DNA from: Bryoerythrophyllum caledonicum | Lineage: Eukaryota; Streptophyta; Bryopsida; Pottiales; Pottiaceae | Assembly: GCA_963971425.1 (NCBI GenBank) | Contig: OZ020517.1 | Coordinates: 31,654,734 to 31,718,733 of the forward strand | Length of the DNA: 64,000 nucleotides | Direction: 5' to 3' | In this document: positions 48,001 through 61,000 of the stretch, piece after piece | Layout of the letters: the number at the start of each line of letters is the position of its first letter | Position numbering within the stretch: position 1 is the first letter of the stretch | Notes under the pieces: model-generated | The model's input: only the letters and a program-made list of their open reading frames with translations | The model's database searches: none | What the model was told of the DNA's origin: nothing | Program-made: the position numbers and the translations under genes

Positions 48001-51000
48001 TTTCGTTTCTGTATATTATAGCACTGCATTTAAACCAGATCATTTATGCAGGTTTGGAGATTATGTGTCGGATCAAGTGGTGGCGCCTGTTCGGGAAACG
48101 TGTGCGCAAGTGATGGGAGCTGTGATGAAACACATGCCACCACCCTTGGTGCATGATACACTAAGCATTTTGCTACAAATGCAGGTACGTTGCGGCATCA
48201 TGGAGATTTTTCTAATTTGCAACGAGTTTTTTCTTGAAGCTCACGTGATAAGTCGTAGTCATAGCAGTCTTTATCATTGATTCGTGTAGTTACTCTTCGT
48301 CTTCACTTGTGTATTACGTCGTCAGGCTTTATGGCCTTGGTAATTTCAGAGGGCAAATGTGGTGATCACTTGATACATCTTGAGGCGAGTGTGGGTATTG
48401 ATACAAGTTGGGCAACAGAATCGCCTTGAGTGGGAGGTACGACACGGGAGCCTGCTGGGTATCAAATATCTTGTAGCTGTTCGTCAGGTACACTTTTCTC
48501 GCTTCGAAGTTTCCAGCTTTCTTTATGCTAAGGTCGTTTGAGGTTTTGTATGTGTGAAACATTTTATAATTAACATGTGTCGTAACCACAACGAGTTAGT
48601 GCTCATTTGCATTGTTTTATAAGATATCAGTAAGTAACCAACAGTTCTCATTACTTTCAGAATTCAGAGTTCCTTTATGCCGGAAAAACAGCATTTTTGG
48701 TTGGTTTTCGCAGGAAATGCTGCTGGAATTACTACCGCGGGTCCTTCCGGCTTGTATGGCAGGATTGGAGGATGCGGATGATGATGTGCGTGCTGTAGCG
48801 GCAGAAGCTTTGACTCCAGCAGCAGCTGCCTTGGTTGCATCTGCCGAGAGTAAACATGTTACGACTATTTTGTTGTCTCTCTGGGATATTTTGCTGGATC
48901 TGGATGATCTGAGCCCATCAACCAGCAGGTAAGCATCTGTTACTTCCTGCTCATCCTCCACTCTTGCTTCCTTTTTAACGTGTACTTACAATGTGTTGTG
49001 GCAGTGTCATGCACTTGCTGGCAGAGCTTTACTCGCAGCCACACGTGGATTCAAAAACTGTAGTGGATAAGCCAATGTTTTTGGACTTGAACGAGGCAAT
49101 GATGGAAGAATCCTCAGGAGGCGATAGTGCAGTCGGCTCTGCAGAAGACGATCCATTCTTGCTCTCAACATTAGCCCCACGCTTGTGGCCTTTCATGCGC
49201 CACAATATTACTTCTGTTCGCCTCGCAGCCATTCGAACCTTGGTTTGTCCTTCTTGTCCTTGACTCCTGTTCTTATTTTCTGGTATCTAAGATCAGAAGG
49301 GTGGAATCTTACATGCATTGTAATGTGTAGCTGTTATTATTGCTTCTCATTGAAAAGAATGGAATAACCAAACTGGATGATCTTGACTTCGAGATAATCG
49401 TAGAAGATGTTTGTAGTGTTCCAAGTGATCAATATTTATGTGAATGGTGCGGGTAATCTTATTCCTGTGCTCAAGCCTATAGTTTGTTTGTACAGGAGCG
49501 GCTTCTGGAGTCTGGAGATCACAGAGCAAATGGGGACTCTGGAAGCTCTTGGGCTATCCCCATATTGGGTGATGCGTTGAGAATGGTCTTTCAAAACCTG
49601 CTTCTTGAGTCGGATGAGACTGTCATTCAATGTTCTCAGCGCGTGTGGCGGCTACTTCTTCAAGTAAGTGGAACCACTCTGTCATGGTTTGAGCAGCTCA
49701 TTTGGCACCACAATACATTCCAGATTTCCATTTCTTGGCTCTAGAAAATTGCGCTATTTATTTTGTCGGTGACAGTACTCATTGTTCGTTAAACAGATCG
49801 ATGAATACCTTCATACAACTTTCTTGTCTGTAGGAATATTCTAGTTGACATTCTTCTAGTGGTTACATTATCGTAGAAGTTCTTAATGATCGGTAGCGCA
49901 GAGATGTGAATCATGAGTTTCTTATAACCTTTTTGAATATTCGTGAGCAGTGTCCGGAAGCAAACCTGGCAGAGGAAGCAACGGCGTATCTATCAGCATG
50001 GTTGAAGTTGGCAAGCACAGCCGCGGGTGCTCCTTTGGAGGCTTCGAAGATGTACTCTCCGAACTCACTGCCCAGGAAAAGCAGACGCAGGTCAGCTGCG
50101 AAGTTGAAGGCGGCTCGTGGGGATACCTCAGCAACTGGGGAAACGAGCTGGCAGCCTCCTCGACCAAACAAAGTCCGGGAGCAATCCCAAGTTGTCGTTG
50201 GTGCTGAAGGCGAGAAATCTATCGTCCTGATGCGCGTGACTACTGCCAGAGCTCTTGGCATACTCGCAGCCGCGCTTCCTTCCAAACTTTTCCCCACTGT
50301 TGTCTCTTCACTCACCGAGCTTTTATCTTCACCTTACGGCACTCAACGCCAGGTATGATTTTCATCAGACTTCCTAACTCTTTTGCTCTTGTTTTCTGTA
50401 GTAACATCTTTGCTTTTTATATCAGATTGCAGCGATGGTGATTGTATCATGGTTTAGGGAAACCAAAACTCGACCAGACCAGGGGAAGACTTCAGAAGCG
50501 GCAGCGGCTGTGCAACCTGTGCAAGTTCGTTTGCTGGAGCTTCTGGGATGCGGAGACCCTTCATCGCCAACACCCGGGTCCTCGGCACCATACGGAGAGC
50601 TTTCCAGGATGTTCACAAAGATGCGCACCGAGGCCGGTGCTTTCGTCAAGCATGCAGAGACCATCGGAACATTCAAGCGTTCACTCCTCGCAAGCTTACC
50701 GTCAACTGACTCCATTAGTGCAGAGGCAGCAGTGGACCTTGCTTCAAGGCTGTCGCAGCCAAGCCAGCCACATGGTGGCGATAGTGATGATAAATCCACG
50801 TCAGCTTCTGATGATAAATCCACGTCAGCTTCTGATGCGATGGAATCGGCTCGTCAACGCTTGCTTGCTACTGCCGGGTATCTCCAAGTCGTCCAGGTCT
50901 GTCGCCCTCTCCCTTCTATTGAAGCTTTGATGTATGGAAATGACTTTCAAATGCATATACTCTTGTTCAGTTGTTTATGCAGCTTCGAATTCATCCTTCT

Positions 51001-54000
51001 GCAGGGTAATCTACACATGAGCGTGTTGGCATCACTTGCGGGTGCTGTTGTGTGGATGGGTGAACTTCCCGTGAAGCTGAATCCAGTGATTCAGCCATTG
51101 ATGGCCGCAATCAAACGCGAACAGGTACTTTTATTTCTGAAGGCTCGACTTTAGTGTGTGAACATTTCAATGTGAGTAGTTCTAAGCTGAGACGTGTGAT
51201 TGCAGGAAGAAGTGCTGCAGCAGCCTGCAGCGGAGGCGTTGGCGGAAGTCATAGTGCAATGCGTGGGACGAAAGCCCAGTCCTAACGAAAAACTGATAAA
51301 GAACCTGTGTACATTAGTGTCTGCTGACCCAGTTGAAACTCCGAAAGCCACGCAAGCCAATGCCGTGGCAGTTGTTCCTGAGGAAACCGAAGCTCCTTCT
51401 TCAGGGAAAGGTAATAAACATGCCAAATTTCCGTCCTTGCCGGCCGGTGAGGAGCGAGCGAGGGCCGAAGGAGCAATCACCAGACGCGGAGCGGAGTTGG
51501 CGCTGAAATCCCTGTGTGATAAGTTTGGAAGCTCCCTACTGGATCAACTCCCGAAGTTATGGGACTGTCTGACGGAGAGCCTCGGTCATCCTGCAGACCA
51601 ATCTGCAGCTTCTCTTCCTGCTCTCACTGCTGAGCCTCAGGCTCTCATCACAAACCTTCAGGTACACTATGCGCATCCTTTTCATAACTGTTTCTCATGT
51701 TGAAGATGCTTTCAGTTCTGGCTTCTAGGCTTTCAGATCTGTAATGAAGTTCTTTCTACAGGAGGCAAAGAGTTTGATTTCTAATTATTAAAATCAGTCC
51801 GAAATAGCTCTCAATCAATCCATAATCAGCTTAAAGAGGAAAAAGAAGGCTAAGATTCATGACCTCTTCTTCTTGTTTCTCAAAGGCGGTTGCAACCACT
51901 TCTAACTTGAGTTTAGAGACCACCATATTTAATTGAAGGATTCTAATTAAGACACCACTGTGCTCTGTCCATTAATCTTATAGCGAGTAAGAGTGAGGAA
52001 GGAGTAGTATTCAAATCAAAATAGGGGGTTACCAACTTTGGGTGACATTACAAATAACTCAAGTATAATTGACCGTTTTTTGCAGGTGGTGCGATCCATT
52101 GCGCCAGTGGTGAATAGGGCGCTGCGTCCAAAGATGCTGATGCTTTTGCCAGCGATCTTCTCCTGTGTGCGGCACGATCACGCAGCAGTGCGCCTGATAG
52201 CGTCGAGATGCCTCACCGCCATGGCGCAGACCATGGTGGAGCCTGTAATGTCCTCCGTCTTGAGAACAGCCGTGCCCATGCTGGGTGACACCACGTCCGT
52301 GGAAGCGCGACAAGGCGCAGGGATGCTCATCACCGCCCTCGTCGAGGGCCTGGGCACGGAGCTTGTGGCGTACTCTCCCTTGCTGATTGTGCCCTTGCTA
52401 GGCTGCATGAGCGACTCGAATGCTCATGTGCGTCAGAGTGTCACAAGCAGCTTTGCAGCTCTGGTTCCGCTCCTCCCACTCGCACGCGGCGTGCCGCCAC
52501 CTCAAGGCTTGGATGATTGTCAAGCCTCCAGAAGCGTGGACGACACGCGCTTCCTGGAGCAGCTCCTTGATAATACCCAGGTCGATGATTACAAGCTTCT
52601 GGTACCGATCAATGCCACTCTGCGCAGGTGAGTTGTGAATCTCCCCAAGTATTCTGAGAAAGAAGTCATGACGCAAAATCATTCAGCTTGTGTTGTTGTG
52701 CATCTCTCTTGTTTCACAGTGATATTTACACATGACGAAGTAGACACGTAGAGAGTAGGGGGTCTTCTTCCAAGTGCGTGTCCTTTTGTTCTTCCTTCAA
52801 ATCCTTGGTTTGCTATTTGCTGTAGCAAGTCAACATCTCTCATCTCCAGTTCGTTATATGTTGTTGCTTTCAGAGTTTAACTAGTTGCTATGATGCTCCA
52901 GGTATCAACAGGAGGGAATCAACTGGCTTGCATTTCTCAAGCGCTTCAAACTGCACGGCATATTGTGTGATGATATGGGGCTGGGAAAAACACTCCAATC
53001 CTCGGCCATTGTGGCGTCCGACACGGTTGAGCGAGCGAATGCTTTTGCCATCTCCAACAGTCCTGATGTGGCCCCGCTTCCCTCGCTGGTCGTGTGTCCG
53101 TCCACTTTGGTGGGCCACTGGGCGTACGAGATTGAGAAGTTCATTCCGACGGACATTCTGAACCCTCTGCAATACGCGGGGACGCCTCAGGAACGAACCA
53201 ACTTGCGGTCTCGGTTTTTAAAGCACAACATCGTCATCACCTCGTATGATGTGCTGAGGAAAGATATCGACTTTCTGGCGCAACAGGTGTGGAACTACTG
53301 CATTCTGGATGAGGGCCATATCATCAAGAGTGCGAAGTCGAAGATCACAATCGCCGCCAAGCGAATACAGGCCGACCATCGACTTTTGCTGTCAGGAACC
53401 CCTATTCAGAACAACGTGCTGGAGCTTTGGTCCCTCTTCGACTTCCTTATGCCGGGTTTTCTTGGCACTGAGCGCCAGGTATCACTAAATTCTTGTTACT
53501 CAAGTTCTTTTCACATCTGTGCTTTTCGTCGAAATCTTTTCTATCGTTTCATCTAGACAGGTTCTCTCAATGATCAGAGAAGACCAGTTCAAAAAAATAA
53601 ATTGGCGTTGTGAATTTAAGTATATCTGAGGTCTTGTTGAAGACCTGACTTTGATTGACTGGGTTTGTTGACGTGCAGTTTCAATCCAAATATGGGAAAC
53701 CATTACAAGCTTCCAGAGAAGGAAAATGCTCCTCAAAAGAAGCCGAGGCTGGAGTATTGGCAATGGAAGCACTTCACAAGCAGGTACAACTCAGGAATTT
53801 CTGTCAAGATTTAGCTCCTTACAGCTGTGTGAAATGCTGAATGTGCGCCCTTGCTTCCTGATCACACGCTGAACGTGCGTTCCGTGTTTTGATGAAGGTC
53901 ATGCCATTTTTGTTACGGCGCACCAAAGACGAAGTGCTGGCAGACCTTCCACCAAAAATCATTCAAGATCGGTACTGTGACCTGAGTCCATTGCAACTCC

Positions 54001-55663
54001 AGCTCTACGAAGACTTTTCCCATTCTCAGGCGAAGCAAGAAGTGTCCACACTTGTACAGACCTACGGCGGCCCTAACGTCCCTGAAGCCCAAGCAGCCAG
54101 TCCTCCGTCTACCCATGTTTTTCAGGTGAAGATTTCTCTGGACATGATGCATTATGTGATCAGTCTTCCTTTTACTTAAGGTTTTGCTGTTTGTTCAGGC
54201 ACTGCAATACCTTCGGAAGCTTTGTAGCCATCCTCTGCTAGTGCTAGAGGACGAGAGACAAGCAGCGCGGCATGCAGATGCGATTGCGCAAAGTGGCAAC
54301 AAAGACCTACACGACTTACAGCATGCTCCCAAGCTTCAAGCCCTGCGTGACATCCTAGAAGAGTGTGGCATTGGCATGCCGGCGGCCGCCGAAACTTCTC
54401 TAGGAGCAGAAGGAGGTCAACATCGTGTCCTCATCTTTGCCCAACTCAAAGTACTCGTCTCACTCTCTTATTTCCGATTTAGGAAACTGCCCTGACTATT
54501 TTTTCTCCACAAGATCAGAGATGAGGTTTTTTAGGAGATGTCCACTTGATTTGTGATGTGAACTTCTCACCTCGGTGTTCTGGCTTTGGTTGCAGAATTT
54601 CCTTGACATCATAGAGAAGGATCTCTTCCAGACGCACATGAAAGGGTTAGTCCTGCAGACGTTCAGCTCTTCCTGCTTACTTTGCAATCTGTTTTTTGCT
54701 TCTGTGGACCTAATTTATGCGTGATTTTACAGGGTGACGTATCTCCGTTTAGACGGATCGGTAGAATCAGAGAAGCGGTTCGACATCGTGAAGGCCTTCA
54801 ATTCCGATCCCACAATTGATGTGCTTCTTCTTACTACTCATGGTATGCATTTCTTTGCGATTGTTGGCATCTAGAAAAGCTTTCCTGCACTCTCATCGCA
54901 TTGATCTAACACCTTTCTGTTGGGATTTTCAGTTGGAGGGCTCGGACTGAATTTGACAGCCGCGGATACAGTCGTCTTCATGGAGCACGATTGGAATCCC
55001 ATGCGTGATCTACAGGTAATGTCTTCAAAATCCAACGTTCTCTCAGGACGCATATCGACGTAGTATCTTTCCATTCATTCCCCTTCTGCATGATTCTGAG
55101 TTTGTTACTGGACCTGTTTCTTCCAGGCCATGGATCGAGCACACAGGTTGGGCCAGAAACGAGTAGTCAACGTGCACAGACTCATCATGCGAGGGACTCT
55201 AGAGGAGAAGATTATGAGCCTCCAGCGCTTCAAGATCTCAGTGGCAAACACCGTCATAAACGCGGAGAACGCCAGCCTCAATTCCATGGACACTACTCAG
55301 CTCCTCGACCTCTTCACCGTCTCTGGAAACGCTGGAAAGGTGAGACGTTGTACCCTTATTGTTCGAGTTACATAGCAGAGTTATTTGTACAGTGAGGCTC
55401 ACCTACGATGAGTTTTGACCTCTTTTCTCATTATTTATTATTTTGAAAATCACCCGTAAATATTAACTTTTTGTGCATATGATTATCTGTAGGCTGGCAC
55501 ATCGAAGAAAGCCGGGGATGATGAAAGCGATGCGGCGGCATCAGTGGGAGGGGCAAGCAAGGGCCTCAAGTCCATCCTGAACAATTTGGAGGAGCTGTGG
55601 GACCAGTCACAGTATACAGAAGAGTACAATTTAGGCCAATTTGTGGCCCGCCTCAATGGCTGA
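45046..55663 (+). CDS. BTAF1: BTAF1/MOT1, SNF2-family TBP-removing ATPase
   Basis: Twenty-six exons give about 2,137 residues; all phases close. Exon ends: 45046-45094, 45342-45436, 45684-45907, 46065-46204, 46350-46705, 46790-46898, 47076-47913, 48052-48184, 48419-48487, 48714-48928, 49005-49242, 49496-49663, 49951-50352, 50426-50896, 51005-51124, 51206-51661, 52086-52627, 52902-53478, 53679-53783, 53898-54125, 54199-54450, 54596-54645, 54733-54842, 54933-55015, 55127-55339, 55493-55663. The N-terminus [20 protein letters not shown] and HEAT repeats ([24 protein letters not shown]) are typical of MOT1. The ATPase has DDMGLGKT (1565-1572), [12 protein letters not shown] and the motif VI region RAHRLGQKR. 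It strips TBP from DNA using ATP, in the nucleus. Exon 7 carries a long acidic insert with repeated VKEE/VKPE words. Confidence 0.96.
50787..50834 (+). repeat. 24-bp tandem duplication inside BTAF1 exon 14
   Basis: The unit GATGATAAATCCACGTCAGC plus four bases occurs twice in frame, giving DDKSTSAS twice in a Ser/Asp-rich linker. Adds eight residues without frame change. Confidence 0.9.
51770..52045 (+). repeat. Gene-associated repeat family B, copy in BTAF1 intron 16
   Basis: Carries the full family word order (AAATAGCTCTCAATCAAT, CTTGAGTTTAGAGACCACC, TAAGAGTGAGGAAGGAG) and an uninterrupted site where the 38.7-kb copy has its MITE. Confidence 0.75.
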
Positions 55664-55894
55664 GACTACATGTAGTGGCAGTGTCAGCAGCTCCTGCTTG
55701 GGTTGTTGCAGAGAGGACATCATTTCAGTACGATCAATTCTTTTTGGGCACACCGTGCTCTTCATTTTGTACAAATAAACCAGGTCACTTCCCTACCTTT
55801 CGTCTCGTTCTCAGAGTACGCATGCACAATCATGTACAAGCTCTAATCCTGTGAGTTACACGACCATCTTTCAAAGAATAGACTTTACGGGAAA

Positions 55895-56105
55895 GTGAGG
55901 CAAAATACCGTTTCTTTCATTTTGAATGATTAGATTCAGCTCTAAATAGCTTTCAATTAACCTATAATCCTACTCGAAGGAGAAAAAAGGCGGCTAAGAT
56001 TCATGGTACAACAGGATATCACCTCAAAGGTGCCTAAAACTACTACTAAAGTTTAGAGAACACCAAGCTCCTCTATTGATCTCTAATAGATATTAAGAGT
56101 GCACA
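55895..56105 (+). repeat. Gene-associated repeat family B, copy downstream of BTAF1
   Basis: Words AGCTCTAAATAGCTTTCAAT, AAAAAGGCGGCTAAGATTC and ACACCAAGCTCCTCTATTGA match the intronic copies. Confidence 0.7.
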
Positions 56106-56385
56106 TATAGCACCTTATTGAAACTTTGATAAACTGAACAAATGCTTCTCGAACTTTCTCAAATGAAATATCTGTCAATCAAGTTCTCGCATGCAACTCG
56201 GACCCACATGTCGACGCTAGAGTGCAACATACTAATCTCTAGTTCAACGCCTTAAGAACTGGAACATAAAAATTAATATCTCTGCAAATCGCTTAATGTA
56301 AATCGCTTCACGAACAACGCTAGTGTTGATATAAATCGGCCACTACAGTTTCTGACGTACTTCAGTGTGGCTGAGAAGTATTCCA

Positions 56386-56562
56386 CTAATTCAGGTAGTT
56401 ACCTACCTCTGGTGACATCGCCTGGTATCGCTGCTTGAAGAAGTTTTTACGCCGCGCCAACTGCCGCTTCGGCAACAAGTTTTCACTCGTCGTCCACAAA
56501 CCTGTCTGCGAGGTCACGACGAGCAGCAGAAGTATCAGCACCCGGAGCTCCCACACAAACAT
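56386..56562 (-). CDS. Possible small secreted peptide (58 residues)
   Basis: The ATG opens MFVWELRVLILLLLVVTSQT, a strong signal-peptide core, followed by a short basic tail rich in Arg/Lys and aromatic residues (KRQLARRKNFFKQRYQ), ending SPEVGNYLN and a stop. An AG (GTTGCAG) just 5' of the ATG region reads as a splice acceptor, with a matching leader exon donor (CTGCGCAG|GTATG on the gene strand) near 56,846. A GAG|GTAGGT donor before the last residues would allow further exons, so this may be only the first coding exon. No known peptide-hormone signature recognised. Confidence 0.35.
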   Translation of the reverse strand: MFVWELRVLILLLLVVTSQTGLWTTSENLLPKRQLARRKNFFKQRYQAMSPEVGNYLN

Positions 56563-56916
56563 AGCTCCCAATTAAAACACGACGCCTGCAACATCCAAAC
56601 AGATAGACCTCCAAGAGGACCAAGAACAATTGCAACAAAAAATCAATTTCATCAATAAATGTTCCAAAAATGTAACAATGTGTGACCCGTATCTGTCTGC
56701 AAAGCAGAGCTTGCGCAGTGCAGTCACCAGAAGCCAACATATCCCTGTATGGAGCTGCATCGGGGGTGAGCTTCAATCTCAAAAAGACACCCCACCTCGA
56801 GAGCTCCAAAACAATCTAGAAAACAAGTACAAGAATCGACATACCTGCGCAGCATCCGAACCACAGAATCATCTTCTGAGAAGACCCGTCCGACCGACGT
56901 CAAACCCTAGTAGCCA

Positions 56917-57580
56917 CTACGTCTGGTGCTTGAGAGGAGGCTGTTGTCGTCTGGCGTGTTCGGCCCACGCCTTCCAGTCCGAGACTCCGCAGAACAGGCA
57001 GGGCACCACCTTGTGGCCGAAGCATGTCTTGCATCGGCCCCACCCCACTTTGCCCTTCACCCCCGCCAGTCCAGGCCGCGTCGGGAACCCCCCCTCCCCC
57101 GTGCACCTCCCGCACTGCACCCAGCCGCCGCCATCGCCGCAGAGCCCGCACCACGCAAACCCCTCACCGCTGATCTCAACTCCAACAGCTGCAATCCGCC
57201 ACTGCTGCTTTGTCTGAAATCACCCAAATGCAGAAACCACATAAACTTTCCCGCAGTGGCTAAACCTAAGCCTCAAAACCCTACCCACTAAACCCCCAAA
57301 AAAGAACAGAATTCTTGTACTTCATAAGAAGTGCCTCCGACAAACTCTTGATTGAAGCTGATCTTTGGACCAGATCTGTGGCATTACCAAAAAGTAGACT
57401 CCAAACGATGGAACTCGAGGTTTGGTACGGGAATCCATAAACCCTAATCGAAAACCCTAAAATGGAGGGACTAATTAAAAGCTAAACCCTAATCTAAAAG
57501 AGGATTTAGATTACCGAGAGTTGAGGTGGAGTGCGCGAGAATGCGGCACATGCGTTGGGGAGATTGACGAAAGTGGCCAT
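56917..57580 (-). CDS. Small DnaJ-type zinc-finger protein, probably plastid
   Basis: Two certain exons (57515-57580, 56917-57213) give about 120 residues. The first 22 residues (MATFVNLPNACAAFSRTP) look like the start of a plastid presequence. The body carries four CxxC pairs: CGLC, CGRCTGEG, CKTCFG and CLFCG, the CxxCxGxG pattern of the DnaJ cysteine-rich domain without a J domain. Plant relatives of this build (BSD2-, LQY1- and PSA2-like) act in folding or assembly of plastid complexes. A possible extra 10-codon exon (IWSKDQLQSR) lies near 57,360 between an ACAG acceptor and a GTTTGT donor. Telobox-like CCCTAA words sit in intron 1. Which plastid complex it serves cannot be told. Confidence 0.75.
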
Positions 57581-58000
57581 CGTCAGTGAAATTGTGAAGG
57601 GATTGCTGCATTTCCTTCAATAAGCAGTGGAAGCACAAGTTCGTTGCTTTCTTCTATTTTCCTCAATACATCATATCATTCGGCGGGGACCTAGCCATCA
57701 TTGGTGTTGTCTTCTATATTTTTCTTTTTTCGTCCCTAGCATTTCGAGTGTGAGGGTTAGGGCTTGGGTAACTTCATTTTATATAATTTTGTTGCGGGGT
57801 CTGGCCAGTGGGTTTTCTTTTTTCGTCCCTAGCATTTCGAGTGTGCGGGTTAGGGTTTGGGTAATTTCATTTAATATATTTTTGTCGCGGGGTCTGGCCA
57901 GTGGGACATGAATTAGTGATTTCTCAAACGTTGGAGGTGTGTTTGCAAGGAGAGGGTTTTGAAGGTGTTAAGACGGTTTTGGTTGTTTGGGGTTGTTCCA

Positions 58001-61000
58001 ATGGCGACCGGTGCGGTCGTGATGAAAGTGGGTAGTTTAGTTGGGGTTATTGCGTCGGCGTCGCTTGTGCTTGCGCGCGATCCTGCGTCTGCTGATAAAG
58101 GCCTACACTCTGTTTCTTCATCTGCTTTGCCGGCGCCCACGGAGCCAATTCCCTTGAAGGAGGAGAAGCCTCGCAATGACGCACCACGTACTTCTGCTGT
58201 CGGTTTTGACCCGGAGTTGTTGGAGAGAGGCGCCAAAGCGCTTCGGGAAATCAATGCATCAAATCACGCGAAGAAGGTGGTTGTGCTGTTTCTTCTTTTG
58301 TTCCTTGCGTTTGTCGGCGTTGAATATCTTGAGTTTCAACAGTAAAGTTATTTCAGTTGGTCGGCTTTGAGTATTAGTGAAGTGATATCAATATTTGTAT
58401 ATTCTGATTATTCCTGTTCGGTTTTAAGCTTCATGCGCATGGATTAACCCTGCTTCTGAGTCGGTCTATGTTAAACCTCTGCGAGGGTTTAAGGTGTCGT
58501 GTGCAAAATTCTAGGACTACCGTGGGTACTCATAAATTGATATGTACCATGAAGTGAATTTGAGGATTGTTAAAGGTTGGTAGAAACAGAATTGGCAAGT
58601 GTGGCGCACAGGGGTGTTTCGATGACCGACACTGCACTGTTTGCAGGTTTTTGAATTGATGAGGAAGCAAGAGGAAACTCGGCAAGCAGAGGAAAGCGCT
58701 CGTAAGGCTGAATATCAAGCTAGACAAGCGCAACATGAAACGGTATTGCGTTCCTCTCTATCCACTGATCCTTAATGCAAACCTTCTTAGTGTTCAAACG
58801 ATCAGATTTATAAATTTGTTGTTATGGAATTTCTGCCATTGAATGTATTTTCCAAGTGATCTTTTCACAATTCGAGTTAGCAGTTTAGATTTAGTTTATG
58901 GAATGGATACTATCATATTTAGTGCGAGACACACTTAATGTTCACTATGTCGTTTCGAGTGTCTTGAAATCGACAAAAAAATTATAGGAGTTCACGTGCC
59001 AGTGTGTTTGGCTTTTTGTAGGAGAGACAAAGAGTTATGTACGAAGAGCAGAGGAAGCTGGTTCAGCAACAAGCTCAGACAAAGGCCCAGCTGGCTCGCT
59101 ACGAAGATGAACTTACACGCAAGCGAATGCAGGTAATATGGAATCTGTTGGTTTACTATTCTCCGTCATGTGCGGAGGTCAATCTTTGTTATGAAACAAG
59201 AGAATGCGGTTCTTTACTGGATATGAACTGTTCATGAGTACTATTGCAAGCTCCTGTAATTAGACTTAAATCATACTTCATATTACATGAATCATTCCTT
59301 CAGTGTGCGTACATTAGTTGGTTTTGGAAATAAATCTAGAACATGGTGAAGGATGTTGTTTCTCATAACTTGTGTTGCCGCTTGTCAGGCTGAGCATGAG
59401 TCGAATAGACAACGGAATCAAGAATTAGTGAGGATGCAGGAAGAGGCAGCAGTTCGACAGGAGCAGATTCGTAGGAGTACCGAAGAACAAATCCAAGCTC
59501 AAAGGCGCCAAACCGAGAAGGAGAGGGCTGAAATTGAGAGGGAAACTATCCGAGTGAAGGCTATGGCCGAAGCTGAAGGGCGAGCCTATGAGGCTAAGAT
59601 GGCTGAAGACGTGAATAGAAGGCTTCTGTTTGATCGTGCTAATATGGAGAAGGACAAGTGGCTTGCTGCTATTAACACTACATTTACTCACATTGGAGGT
59701 AATGATGATGGTTTTTTTTTTATAATACTGCACTTCTTATTCGCTACTTGGTATAGGAACATTCAGTTGACTAAATTGCGTGGCAAGACTTGGCATGGTT
59801 ATTAACAGTGCGTTATTTGTCTGGCTGCAGGCGGAATATATGCAATTCTCACCGACCAGAACAAGCTTGTTGTTGCTGTTGGAGGAGTTACTGCTTTAGC
59901 CGCTGGAGTGTATACCACCAGGTATGGCTTCTCCTAAATCGCTATTATTCATGGCGTGTTTTCTTGATAGCGTATCCGCAGAGTGGTTAATATATTACTT
60001 CAACCCTTATCAGGGAAGGAGCTCGTGTATTGTGGAGCCACATCGATCGAATACTAGGGCAACCGTCTCTAGTCAGAGAATCATCACGGGGCAAGTACCC
60101 ATGGTCGAATATTGCAAGAAGAAAAAGTAGCTCTCCTACAGGAGCCGGTGGCAGCCCATCCGTTGGTGGGGCAGCTGAAAGGATACAGGCTATGAAGAGT
60201 GGGCAAGGGTTTGGAGATGTAATCCTCCGGCCATCGTTACACACTAGGATTCGGCAGCTAGCCTCAGTAACTGCCAACACAAAATTGCATGCAGCTCCCT
60301 ACCGCAATATGCTGTTTTATGGGCCGCCTGGAACTGGCAAGACTATGGCAGCCAAAGTACTTGCTCAAGAGTCGGTGAGTTTATTTATGGACTTGTGATT
60401 ACCTTATCAGGAATTCCAACGTCGTTCGTGTTATTTCCAACTTTAGTGGGCTTGTTTTAAGCGTTTAACTCAGTAGTATCGTGGCGATGACGTGAGCGAA
60501 AGAATTACTATCTAAGTTGTAGCCAATTTTGTTCCTTATAGCATGTGTGGTTAGATGCTCACTAACCACTTGGACCGTTGGGATCACATCTTGGTGTTGT
60601 CACTTAGTTTAGTTGCGAGTGAGGTAAGTCACTTTGATATGGTGGCATTTTGATTGGTGTAGTTGAAAGTTTAAAGGGTTTTTCGCTACGGTGTGTTTGA
60701 TGCGTTGGTTTTCATGTGTATTTTATGTGAATGTGCAGGGCTTGGATTATGCATTGATGACAGGTGGTGACGTGGCTCCTCTGGGTGCCAATGCTGTGAC
60801 AAAAATCCATGAACTTTTTAATTGGGCTGGTCGAAGCAAGAAGGGGCTTCTCCTTTTCATTGATGAAGCTGATGCTTTTCTGTGCGAGTAAGTATTTGAA
60901 GTCCTTGTTTCTCCAAGTAGCAACCTTCATTGAATTATTGATATGCTATTGGTAGGATCCGAACTAAACCAAGTGATGTAGGCGAAACAAGACAAACATG

